The notes under the pieces were generated by a model that worked only from the letters and a program-made list of their open reading frames with translations, searched no databases and had not been told where the DNA came from. This document shows positions 48,336 to 57,901 of a DNA stretch of 64,000 nucleotides, in pieces. Numbering within the stretch: position 1 is the stretch's first letter; each line of letters opens with the position of its first letter. Where the stretch lies: the NCBI GenBank assembly GCA_963931925.1, contig OZ007569.1, forward strand, positions 28,148,024 through 28,212,023, in the 5' to 3' direction. A program made the position numbers and the translations under genes. Source of the DNA: Onchidella celtica (taxonomy: Eukaryota; Mollusca; Gastropoda; Systellommatophora; Onchidiidae).

Positions 48336-49940
48336 GCTTAAATCTAAACATACATTTAGTTAACACTTGGTACACAATCATAAACGTATCCACCACTTTT
48401 GTGTGCGTATTATATGAGTGTGCGTGTGTGTGTGTGTATTGAAAGGGGGGGGGGGCATAGAAAGTTGACGTCTCCATAATCGTTGTGATAACCGGGTGCA
48501 CGAATGTGCAGCAGATGAAAAAGCAGCGTGGTTTTCATGACATTTACCATTGTGAGGTTTCTACAGAATTACATTGTAAAGTACCAAAAAAAAAAAAAAA
48601 AACACGCACATACACACAGACAAACAAACAAACAAAAACTAAAGCAATATAATTATATATATACTTGTTAATGCTTTACATAACTTTTTTTTTTAAATCA
48701 GAAACAATGAAATCTCAAATGTTGTTCAAAGACCTCCTCATGCTATACGCTATACTCATAAAATTGTGTTTGATTATGTGAAACTGCTTTTGCCTCAATG
48801 GTCTTTTTTCTTTTATGTGTGATTTCAAAATGTCTAACCCCGATTGAATTGTAGCATGTTATAACATTACCACTCATGGTGGCAACAGATCTGGCCAACA
48901 GAGGCATCAGTTGTTGGAAATGTGTGCACATAGATAAGCTAGAAGTAATGGAACCAGTGACGTTCCTCAATTGAGCAACATTTTATATTTCCAGTGATCA
49001 TTCCTTTCCTGTTGCTTGATGAAAGGAGTAATAAGAGTAGAAATGAACATTTCAGATCTGGCATAATGTTTTCCCAATCTATCATAATATACATAATGTG
49101 CTATGGGTTTTTTTTCCTTTCATAAAACGTACATCACGTGTAGTGTCAATATCTAAGTGTGTTGTTGTTGTTGTTGCTGTCGTCGTTGTTGTTGCCAAAA
49201 AAAACACAAAAAAACCCACTGTTCCAGCACTCAGGGAAAAAAATTAATGCAATTACCAGTACATACAGATCAGTTAATCACCATCAAAGCTTCACACATT
49301 AATTTTTGTGTAACATTATCATTATGTTTCTGGGTACATTTTACACACACAGACTTTACAATAATAACAGACATCTTCCTCTCTTGCAGAGTAACGGGTA
49401 ACGACCAGTTTATCGAAATGTGTTAAACACGTACTCATAAGTGGTTATTTTGATATACGAACACCTCTGGTTTTAGCGCTAAACCATTTCTGATCATGAA
49501 TTTAGAAAGTTGACAAATCAAGAAAAAATACCAGACATGTCCATAGTCAAGAACCAGATACACCAGGAACGTATGTCACTTGACACTGTCTGTCAATATC
49601 CACTTGGAAGTTTCAACTGTATGCAACTGAAAATGGTTTGGCGATATTGGATCCTTTGTCGCTAATAAATAAAACGGTTCGACAATTAATAATTATTCAT
49701 TTGTTGCAAATAAAAGACTGTGTTTGTTTGTACTGAAGTGCCATTGTTGCACATGAGCTTTCTAAATTAAAGTGTGGTCTGAAAAATATTATCTTGTGCT
49801 ATATCACTAGGAAATGCTGCTTGATCCCTGGACTTTACCTTTTCGTTTTCCCATCTAAGTTGTCAGCTTTCTTTATACCTTGGAGGAGTATAACCTTTAA
49901 AGATCCTAGCCATTTCATTTTGACTGAAATAAAACACCAT
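48336..49940. other. GPCR-3 downstream region with unit-0 remnants
   Basis: Contains a G-run at 48447-48456, an A-run at 48586-48602, and blocks at 48870-49340 (CTGGCCAACAGAGGCAT, GAACATTTCAGATCTGGCA, AATCACCATCAAAGCTTCAC) that match the duplicated intergenic units. The 3' flank next to the GPCR-3 stop codon does not match the 3' flanks of GPCR-4 and GPCR-5. Confidence 0.5.
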
Positions 49941-51062
49941 TTATGTTCTCTCAGTTGACAAACACAACTTCCTTGCGTCAAGAAAAACAGCTCGCAACTC
50001 GGATCGGAATTTGGACCCGTTGACGCAGTAAAGCACAAAGTTCAGGCTGTTGTTGGTGTACATGAAGATGGTAAGAATATCGCTGATGGCCAGGTCTACG
50101 ATCTCCAACTCTCCTGCATTTTGATAACTGGGAGAAAATCCCCAGGCGCACACAGGGAAATTACACAAGATGAAAACTGAACTGATTGTAACGAGAGTCA
50201 GTGTTAGGGAAGTTTCTTTCGAGCGTCTATGAACCTGTTTGTGAGGGGTTTCTGTTTTTCTCTGCGGTATCACGAGATCGCTTTCTCTCATACTTTCTGT
50301 TCCAAAGTCAACATTTGCACTTGTTTCTTCGGCAACGCTCCTTGGTTGTCTTCTCACCCTGTTTCTACTTCTGATGACCCCGTGGATGATGATAACGTTG
50401 AAAATGATAAGAAGGAGACTGGGTACAAACGCAAATGCGGCAACATCGGCGATAAAGACGGGCAGAGTCAACTCTGGGTCATAAACACCAACGCAATGTA
50501 AGACTGCTGTGACATTCAACACAGGGTCAAATGTTTTTAAGTCGTTGACCAAAGACGTTATAAAATAACTCAATACGATAAAAACAGCGAGAAAAGTCAG
50601 TAAAACTGGCGCGATCCTCCTAGCAGACCGGGAACATATAATATGGACTCTATGTGGCCAAAGAATGGATACAACTCTTTCTAGAGTGACCATCACTAAT
50701 GACCAACTGCTGATGTATAATAACATATAGTAGATACAAAGATTGATGCTACATGAAAGATTGTTACTTCTTAAGTCATTATTGAATGCTCGAACCGAAA
50801 CATATGGCATGAGTCCGTTCAAAATGATACCTAAATCTGAGAGGGTTAAAATGCGAAGATATAAGGACATGGTGGTGCCTCGGTAAACTTTGCGACTGAG
50901 AACAATGAATGACAACGGATTACAGCAACAGCCCACTAAGATCAGAAACACAGCATAGTATGTGCATGCCTGATTAATTGCTTGTAAAACAAAACTTAAA
51001 TCTTTTGGTTCTTCTTTCCTGGGTTTTATTGGAATTGTCACGAGATCTGCAATATCATTCAT
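49941..51062 (-). CDS. GPCR-3: single-exon rhodopsin-class peptide-type receptor
   Basis: A 373-residue receptor. The start is the ATG at 51062 (M-N-D-I-A-D); the frame is open 24 bases further upstream only with a GTG codon. Numbered from this Met: N48 (1.50), D76 (2.50), C104 (3.25), E128-R129-V130, ECL2 C190, P214 (5.50), C300-N301-F-P303 in TM6, N341-F-V-L-Y345 in TM7, then G-S-K-F-R. W6.48 is Asn, P7.50 is Phe and TM4 has no Trp. Sequons are N101 (next to C104) and N183 in ECL2. The third intracellular loop, about 55 residues, is Arg- and Ser-rich. The body is almost identical to GPCR-4, but the tail after TM7 differs and matches neither neighbour. The role is signalling at the cell surface, probably to a peptide; expression and ligand are unknown. 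A TATA motif lies about 240 bases upstream. Confidence 0.93.
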   Translation of the reverse strand: MNDIADLVTIPIKPRKEEPKDLSFVLQAINQACTYYAVFLILVGCCCNPLSFIVLSRKVYRGTTMSLYLRILTLSDLGIILNGLMPYVSVRAFNNDLRSNNLSCSINLCIYYMLLYISSWSLVMVTLERVVSILWPHRVHIICSRSARRIAPVLLTFLAVFIVLSYFITSLVNDLKTFDPVLNVTAVLHCVGVYDPELTLPVFIADVAAFAFVPSLLLIIFNVIIIHGVIRSRNRVRRQPRSVAEETSANVDFGTESMRESDLVIPQRKTETPHKQVHRRSKETSLTLTLVTISSVFILCNFPVCAWGFSPSYQNAGELEIVDLAISDILTIFMYTNNSLNFVLYCVNGSKFRSELRAVFLDARKLCLSTERT

Positions 51063-51086
51063 TTTTCTCGAACTGCCTGACTTCAC

Positions 51087-53600
51087 TTGGCGACGGAAAC
51101 CTTACAGAATCATTAACATAAGTTTTGTTATGTCCGTTGGATCTGTTAGTAGTGGAGAAACATGCAGTGATAACAAACAAGTCAGCACTGAAGATATATG
51201 GATCAAACAGTCTTGAGAAACTGAAGAAAGATCGATATTATGTCTTCCTGTAACCGAAAGGGATTTGAATCTCCGCATGAAACTTAAAGAAAATGTAGGT
51301 TTTTATAAGTTCCCACTGTCATTTTCCGATATTTTTATCCAGAACAGGCAGAAGGGCGGTTGTTACCAAAGTTAAATGATTACACGTTCAGTAAACTGAA
51401 GCTATAAAGAAAATTTTAAAATGTTAACACAAATAATATGAGTAAATCATGAAATTAGTATCTTATCTCAGTTATTTACGTTTCAAGTCATTTTTTTTTT
51501 GTCTCGGCAGACTGAAAGTCGTTTAACTAAAGCTGAGTATAAAATACATTCCTTTGTTTTCCTCAGAAAGATTTCTAAAAACTTGCATCAATTTGCAGTC
51601 ATGAACAGCTAAAAGATTGGTTTTTTTCATGAAGTTTGGCTGTATAATCAGAACTAATTACTACAGAAAATCTTAACTTTACAGCGCTATGCCAGTGACT
51701 ACTCATTAAAGGAGTAATCGCTTGCAATTGAATCTTTAAGCTTTCAACATTGCATCAACGATCATAAAAATATTATATGCATGAAAACATTATATATGGT
51801 TTGTACCCAGTCTCTTCGAGAAGTATACACCGGTTACTGGAAACTGTATCTGGAGTGGCTGTTTAAGTTTGTCCATTACAGATTCAGTGCGTAATGACCA
51901 TAGAGTTTACTTTTAAAAACTATAGAGACCATAATTATACAGACGTACAAACATCGACCAAATTCTGCATTTTAAGTCGGCATAATATCCAGGCCGGTTA
52001 TCTATAGTTTAGATGAACCAGTGAATATTAAAATGTGTGTGACCTTAAATTCAAATGTTACCTGTTTTTTTTTTTTTAAATTCATTATTATTTTTGTTGG
52101 TTTGTGTTCGAGCATCTGATCACCATTGCCCAATTTATGAGAACCACTTTGCTATAATTATCTTAGCAAATGCATGTGTTTTTTTTTTCGATTCCGAGCC
52201 TACCAGGTGTACTATAAATGCTGCACAAGGATTGTGGCCAAAGGAGAGGCAAATTATAGGTTTGTCATGTATTTGAAGGTACATGCTTTAAATAACTTGT
52301 GCCATTTCAAAGTGTCTGTCTTCACCAGGCAACCTTTCATATTATAGTAATAGCCGGCCCTGAAGGAGGTATGTATTGTAATGGCCAGACTTGAAGAACG
52401 TGAAGATGCAGAGGCTGGATACTCTCCCTTTATGTTAAAGCGTTTCTTACGTGTACAAGTGATATAATTTGCAGGGGAGAATCGATCGATTTTTACATTA
52501 TTGTAAAAAGTGATCGATTCTGTTTTGGCATCTTGAGGGGGGTGGGGGGGTTGGGAACAAAATTATGTTCAACTTGCACAGTTCAAAGATTTTACGATAT
52601 AAATTTACGTCATTCTATAGCTCAAGGACCTACGTGTGTAAAGTAATTTCAACTATTTATGTATGCCAGCTACAATGTAGGCAGTAGGTTGTCCATGTCT
52701 GATTTAAGTATGCCCGTCTTTCATTTTTCTGCTGGTTTGCATGGCTGCATATCTGCCCGTTCGTCCCTGTCAGTCTACTAGTCATTACTACGAGCCAAAT
52801 ACGTCCCAACGCCACAGAGGGCAAATCCTAAACAGCTTCAAACACCCTGTGGATTAAATTTGGGGTCAAAGGGTATGACAGAGGGCGAAAGCAGATTCAT
52901 GTTCATGAAGCAATAAAAAATATATATTCTTTGATGTTGTCAGCGAACGTTGTATATTGTGTGACAATATTATGTAAGGTTTTTCTTGGTGCTCAAAATA
53001 CACTGCTCCACAGTGCGTGTGTTTGGATGTATACGTTTATGTGTACATTTTTTATCCTTCTTCTTTCAATGAAATTGCCTACAAGCTTCATAAATAAGTA
53101 GCGTGGAGTTATTTATAGAAAGCTTGAAAAAAAAAAAAAAACTCAATATTTCTTTTTTCCCTCACCAGCACCTTCGCCATTCTTCTTTCTTTCATTGAGG
53201 GGGGGGAGGGGGGCGGGAGAGAGAGAGGAGGTAGAATGAAGTATAACGAATTTTTCGAGGAAAGCTTCTTACTGACACAAGCTCCAGTTTTACCGGCCTA
53301 GAAGAGAAGAAGGTTTCACAGAAAGAGAATTGTCTTGTATGAACTTTGAGGAACATTTGTTTGATATTATGAAGCTTTCTTTGTCTAGGTGGCCTTCTTT
53401 ATGTCTGCGTTCGGAATGTCCAGGCTGAGTTGAAGTATTGCAGTGTTTTTATAAACATTGCCATTCATGCCGACTGCAAGTTTGGCCATCAGAGGCATTA
53501 GTTCGGGACGTTAGTTCTTGTTTGTTCTATCTCCATCTTCTGAAAAAACAGGAGATCTTATTGTATGTAGGAGAGGTTTAACAAATGCACACTTTGACAC
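51087..53600. other. Upstream and intergenic DNA of unit A, left part
   Basis: Contains the probable GPCR-3 promoter, a T-run at 52064-52078 and a G-rich stretch at 53198-53225. A direct repeat about 160 bases long begins near 53348 and recurs at 53757-53909. Homologous in order to 57902-60375. No other gene is recognised. Confidence 0.5.
51301..51307 (-). promoter_or_regulatory. Candidate TATA box of GPCR-3
   Basis: The minus strand reads TATAAAA, about 240 bases before the ATG. The same motif sits at the same place before GPCR-4 (58116-58122), with matching flanks, but that region is a recent duplicate and so gives little independent support. It is not clearly kept before GPCR-5. Confidence 0.3.
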
Positions 53601-53764
53601 TTGTGTGTGAAATGCGTTGAGGCACTTATCAAGCTGTTCTATAGTTCCGATTAATTTTAACTCCTTATCATAATATAATAACTAAAGCCCCAAACGTTTA
53701 ACGTTGAATTTCTCAGTTGTGCAAAAAGTGGTGCTGGAACAAATAAGAACTAAGGTCCCGATTT
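53601..53764. repeat. Dispersed repeat family B, copy 2 (in unit A)
   Basis: CACTTATCAAGCTGTTC, AACTCCTTATCATAA, CAAACGTTTAACGTTG and TTTCTCAGTTGTGC follow the same order as at 8926-9085. The copy is shared with unit B (60376-60539), so it was present before the duplication. Confidence 0.65.
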
Positions 53765-54053
53765 GTTTGATATTGTGAAGCTTCGTTTGTCTTCTGTGTG
53801 TGTGCGTGTGGAATGTCTGATCCGAGTTGAAATATGGCAATATTTTTTTAAACATTAATTACCATTGGTGCTGACTGCGGGTTTGGCCAACAGAGGCATT
53901 AGTTGTCGGACTTGATTTGCAGCGATCTGGCAAAATTTGTCAGTAATGGACATGTCCATCTCACGTAATGGCGTATCGATGAAGTTTGAGACATCTGAGT
54001 TGCGACTACCTATCAGTGCTCATGACAAGATGTATATTCTCATATAGTGACGT

Positions 54054-55404
54054 TGTAACAGGGTGACAGATTGGCAAGGTATAACTAGCGTGGGAAGATA
54101 GTTGACGGCGGGGAGACAGAGTTATTGTAGGCCAGAGGGGGAAAGTAAGGGATGCAACGGAAAGCGCGTTGACACCCGAAAAAGGTAGTGTTTACTTGAC
54201 CGCCGTACTTGACGATCAGATCACCTGGGAATTGCTTGGGGACTAGAGATGCTTCAATTGTATTTGACGTGGAGTCGACGGGGGTGGCTATTAGGATAAC
54301 TAATGTACACTCGGTGAGCGTCTTGGGACGCAACTTGACTGGGTATAAATCCCCGAACGCTCCTTCCAACTTCAGACCGCTGAGAGCACTCACCAGCTTC
54401 GTGCCGAAGAGGAGACCACAACTGCAACTGTAACTTTGTACTAGTCTTGTGAGTGGGGAAGGTCAGGGAACCCGCAAACATCCTTTGTCAGAGCGTGGTA
54501 TCTTTGGTATCTTGTCGGCATTTGAGCTGTTGCTGAGTGGTAAGTTAATTGTACGATGTATGTGTATTTTACTTAACGTTCATAATTGTAGAACCTAAAT
54601 CTAGGGGGTTTACTTTGGTGTAACTACTGCCTCTGAGAGAGTCACGGAAACGCCGTTATATATATGTTACGAAACCTTATAGGATGGGGTCTGTTAGAGA
54701 GAGCGTTATTCTTCGTGGGGAACGTGTAAATATCATTAAAACTGTATTGATCGTTTATTCTATTGCCTATATGGGAGCCTATGGAGTATGGGAGCTGCAG
54801 CCTGACTTATAACAGTGTCAGCGGTTAAAAGTATTAATGATGAATATCCGTCATGGAGTAAGTATGGAAGTCATGCCTTCCAGCAGTAGATTAGGAAGTT
54901 GCGATTGTTTTTCTACAGAGGAGGAAGAACAACACCTTCTTGGCTTCTCAACTTCTTGTACTTGGATTAACGACATCGTGGCTTCTTGGTTTCCCGACCT
55001 ATTGGTACCTGCCGATACCTGTTGATCTAACTGCGCAGTCAAGCCAGAGTAGAGAGAAAGAACCAGCTCCCAGATAGCGCCATACACCCCTAAAGGAGAG
55101 GTTTCCTTATGCTGAATGTACCCATGTGTTTTATAAAATGTGCTAGAAATTGAATATTACGAAGCCTTTTAATTATCATGTACTGATTTACATTGATTTC
55201 ATTCCATCGAAATTCACGTGAAATTGTATGACCTATGTTCCTATTATTATTGAATGAATTAATAATTATTGTATAGATAAGCAATACAGATATCGTTTGT
55301 TATAACTTATAGAAGAGAGATAGTGTGTTTGTGCCGTGCCTATCACGGCTGGTGTCAGAAGAAAGTTATTGAGAGGAAGAGTGAGAGAAAGTGGAAACAT
55401 CACA
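54054..55404 (+). mobile_element. LTR-like insertion (1351 bp, solo LTR candidate)
   Basis: The segment begins TGTAACAGGG, ends AACATCACA, and is flanked on both sides by GACGT (54049-54053 and 55405-55409). The duplicate unit B has the uninterrupted site with a single GACGT at 60856-60860. TG...CA ends and a 5-bp duplication are standard for LTR retrotransposons. Inside lies a plausible TATA box in GGGTATAAATCC (about 54339). No repeat of the start is found near the end, so it is read as one long LTR left by recombination. A PBS-like TGGTGTCAGAAG occurs internally near 55351, which would be odd for a solo LTR. Small frames inside show no domain. The orientation is taken from the TATA box. 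Confidence 0.75.
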
Positions 55405-55409
55405 GACGT

Positions 55410-56752
55410 AACCATATCTTTAATGATTTTCTAAAGTCTAAAGAAAGCCATGTTTTGCCACATGCCCGTCTGTATATTAGAAATCTCACTCTCATCGAAA
55501 GTTTGAAACAATATCCCATAAAATGGTAAACTTTCTGAAATGCCAATTTATGTGAGATGAACGACGGCATAATTCCTCATCATCATGTTCTAAAGGAACT
55601 ATGAAATCATAAAAGGCCTTTTACCCGCTGAGCATTAAATTCTACAAGATATCAGATTACGCTTTGGATGGCGCAAAGATGAACATGGGCCTATTTTAAA
55701 CGGTCTCAGATTTTCGCTTTTTTTTTTTTTTTGGTACTGTCGTTGATTCTAAGCCACAACTGAGATGAATGAAAGAAAGTGTTCCGGCATTTGGAACCGG
55801 AAGAAAAGGCCCATTTTGTTCGAGTAGAATTAAAGACAGGAAATTTCGTCCTACTCCTCATTTTACACATTAGTGATTGAAACTCAACTTGAAAAATCAT
55901 ATCTGTGCATTCCCCGAATCAGTGTGCCTAATAGTCCGTAGAAGTGAGCATTTCAGATTTGGCATGATGATTCCCCCCTCTCTTATACCATACAATATCG
56001 CCACTGTATGTTTTTATCTACGTATCTTCGATTTTGAAGTTGTTACAGGAAGCACACACACACACACAAAAGGCTATCTCACAAAGGTTGAAATTCCAGG
56101 GAAAGTTAAATAATTGAAAATGCACTCCTTTGAATGTACCAAAAAAAAAAAAACTTGCTTTGTTGAAGAGCATCATACCATGAAAATTTTCTGCAAATGT
56201 CATTCCTCTGTCGTGTATGAAGTTAAGATTTCTAAATTTGTTTGTTTTTTTTTTGCTTTCAAATAAAGAAAAGACCTTTTGTTTTCGTGCTAAAAACTGT
56301 TCAGGCCATTTATCGCTTAGATTAGAAAGTGCGCACCTGACAAAAGAATTGTTCCAGTGATAGAGTTGGAGGATTTTACCGCATCCACATCATAGTCCTG
56401 AGTTAGCTTCTTCAGACTGTCATCCGTCTGTTCTGGGCCCTTCAAAAGACATTTGCCTCGGAAGCGGTTCACACACAGATGAGGCTATTGTGAAGGTGCA
56501 AAGGTGGCTACCGTCCAGCTTGACGGCGAATCTTTCAGAGAAGATATTTAATAATATGCGCTCGTGCAACAATGGGACAAGTTCATCAATCCCGGTGGCG
56601 ACTATGCTGGAAAAATAGCAGAGGCGTGATGATAACTTGTGCACAATGTTTTATGTGTAACATATTAACATGTTGCATTAGTAAATGTTTATACGTTTCT
56701 TTTCGAACCCCCCTTGTACATTTCAATTTAACTGATAGAAACGAAACGTCAT
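55410..56752. other. Unit A intergenic, right part, and GPCR-4 3' flank
   Basis: Homologous to 60861-62551 in order, except for the 380-base deletion at 56132-56140. Contains a short (CA)n at 56053-56066 and an A-run at 56141-56153. Next to the GPCR-4 stop codon the sequence closely matches the GPCR-5 3' flank. No gene is recognised. Confidence 0.55.
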
Positions 56753-57877
56753 TCATTTTCTTCCAGCCAATGGACACCATTTACACACATCAAGAAAAAC
56801 AGCGCTCAGCTCTGTACGGAATTTAGACCCGTTGACACAATAAAGTACAAAGTTTAGGCTGTTGTTTGTGTACATGAAGATGGTAAGAATATCGCTGATG
56901 GCCAGGTCTACGATCTCCAACTCTCCTGCATTTTGATAACTGGGAGAAAATCCCCAGGCGCACACAGGGAAATTACACAAGATGAAAACTGAACTGATTG
57001 TAACGAGAGTCAGTGTTAGGGAAGCTTCTTTCGAGCGTCTATGAACCTTTTTGTGAGTAGGGGTTTCTGCTTTTCTCTGCGGTATCACGAGATCGCTTTC
57101 TCTCATACTTTCTGTTCCAAAGTCAACATTAGCACTTGTTTCTCCGGCAACGCTCCTTGGTTGTCTTCTCACCCTGTTTCTACTTCTGATGACCCCGTGG
57201 ATGATGATAACGTTGAAAATGATAAGAAGGAGACTGGGTACAAACGCAAATGCGGCAACATCAATGATAGAGACAGGCAGAGTCAACTCTGGGTCATAAA
57301 CACCAACGCAATGTAAGACTACTGTGACATTCAACACAGGGTCAAATGTTTTTAAGTCGTTGACCAAAGACGTTATAAAATAACTCAATACGATAAAAAC
57401 AGCGAGAAAAGTCAGTAAAACTGGCCCAATCCTCCTAGCTGACCGGGAACATATAATATGGACTCTATGTGGCCAAAGAATGGATACAACTCTTTCTAGA
57501 GTAACCATCACTAATGACCAACTGCTGATGTATAATAACATATAGTAGATATAAAAATTAATACTACATGAAAGATTGTTACTTCTTAAGTCATTATTGA
57601 ATGCTCGAATCGAAACATATGGTATGAGTCCGTTCAAAATGATACCTAAATCTGAGAGGGTTAAAATGCGAAGATATAAGGACATGGTGGTGCCTCGGTA
57701 AACTTTGCGACTGAGAACAATGAATGACAACGGATTACAGCAACAACCCACTGCAATCAGAAACACAGCATAGTATGTGCATGCCTGATTAACTGCCTGC
57801 AAAACAAAACTTAAATCTTTTGGTTCTTCATTCCTGGGTTTTATTGGAATTGTCACGAGATCTGCAATATCATTCAT
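56753..57877 (-). CDS. GPCR-4: chimeric single-exon rhodopsin-class receptor
   Basis: A 374-residue receptor with the start at the ATG at 57877; the frame extends 24 bases further only to a GTG. Motifs: N48, D76, C104, E128-R129-V130, C190, P214, C301-N302-F-P304, N342-F-V-L-Y346, G-S-K-F-R. W6.48 and P7.50 are replaced as in the other copies. Residues before TM7 follow GPCR-3 with scattered changes (for example L116F and C117Y in frame numbering from the GTG, one extra residue in the third loop). From TM7 on, the tail (T-E-L-S-A-V-F-L-D-V-C-K-W-C) follows GPCR-5. The switch lies within bases 56868-56894, where all three genes are identical. The likely origin is unequal crossing-over between GPCR-3-like and GPCR-5-like parents. 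The frame is intact, so the hybrid is probably functional. Changed tail residues could alter desensitisation or palmitoylation. Confidence 0.93.
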   Translation of the reverse strand: MNDIADLVTIPIKPRNEEPKDLSFVLQAVNQACTYYAVFLIAVGCCCNPLSFIVLSRKVYRGTTMSLYLRILTLSDLGIILNGLIPYVSIRAFNNDLRSNNLSCSINFYIYYMLLYISSWSLVMVTLERVVSILWPHRVHIICSRSARRIGPVLLTFLAVFIVLSYFITSLVNDLKTFDPVLNVTVVLHCVGVYDPELTLPVSIIDVAAFAFVPSLLLIIFNVIIIHGVIRSRNRVRRQPRSVAGETSANVDFGTESMRESDLVIPQRKAETPTHKKVHRRSKEASLTLTLVTISSVFILCNFPVCAWGFSPSYQNAGELEIVDLAISDILTIFMYTNNSLNFVLYCVNGSKFRTELSAVFLDVCKWCPLAGRK

Positions 57878-57901
57878 TTTTCTCGAACTGCCTGACTTCA
57901 C

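Larger units (their letters stand above)
50083..56894. repeat. Tandem duplication unit A (GPCR-3 body to GPCR-4 tail)
   Basis: This segment matches 56895-62693 almost throughout: the receptor body, the 5' flank, and the whole intergenic region up to the next gene's TM7. Length is 6812 bases, of which 1356 are the LTR-like insertion with its extra target copy. It has lost a 380-base block near 56132-56140 and a short hairpin block near 53931, both present in unit B. Its right border lies inside the GPCR-4 coding sequence. Confidence 0.85.

Noticed and set aside
52672..52695. AGTAGGTTGT word similar to let-7
   Set aside because: The match is only about ten bases, the seed is altered, the duplicate unit has a different sequence there, and no hairpin partner is evident.
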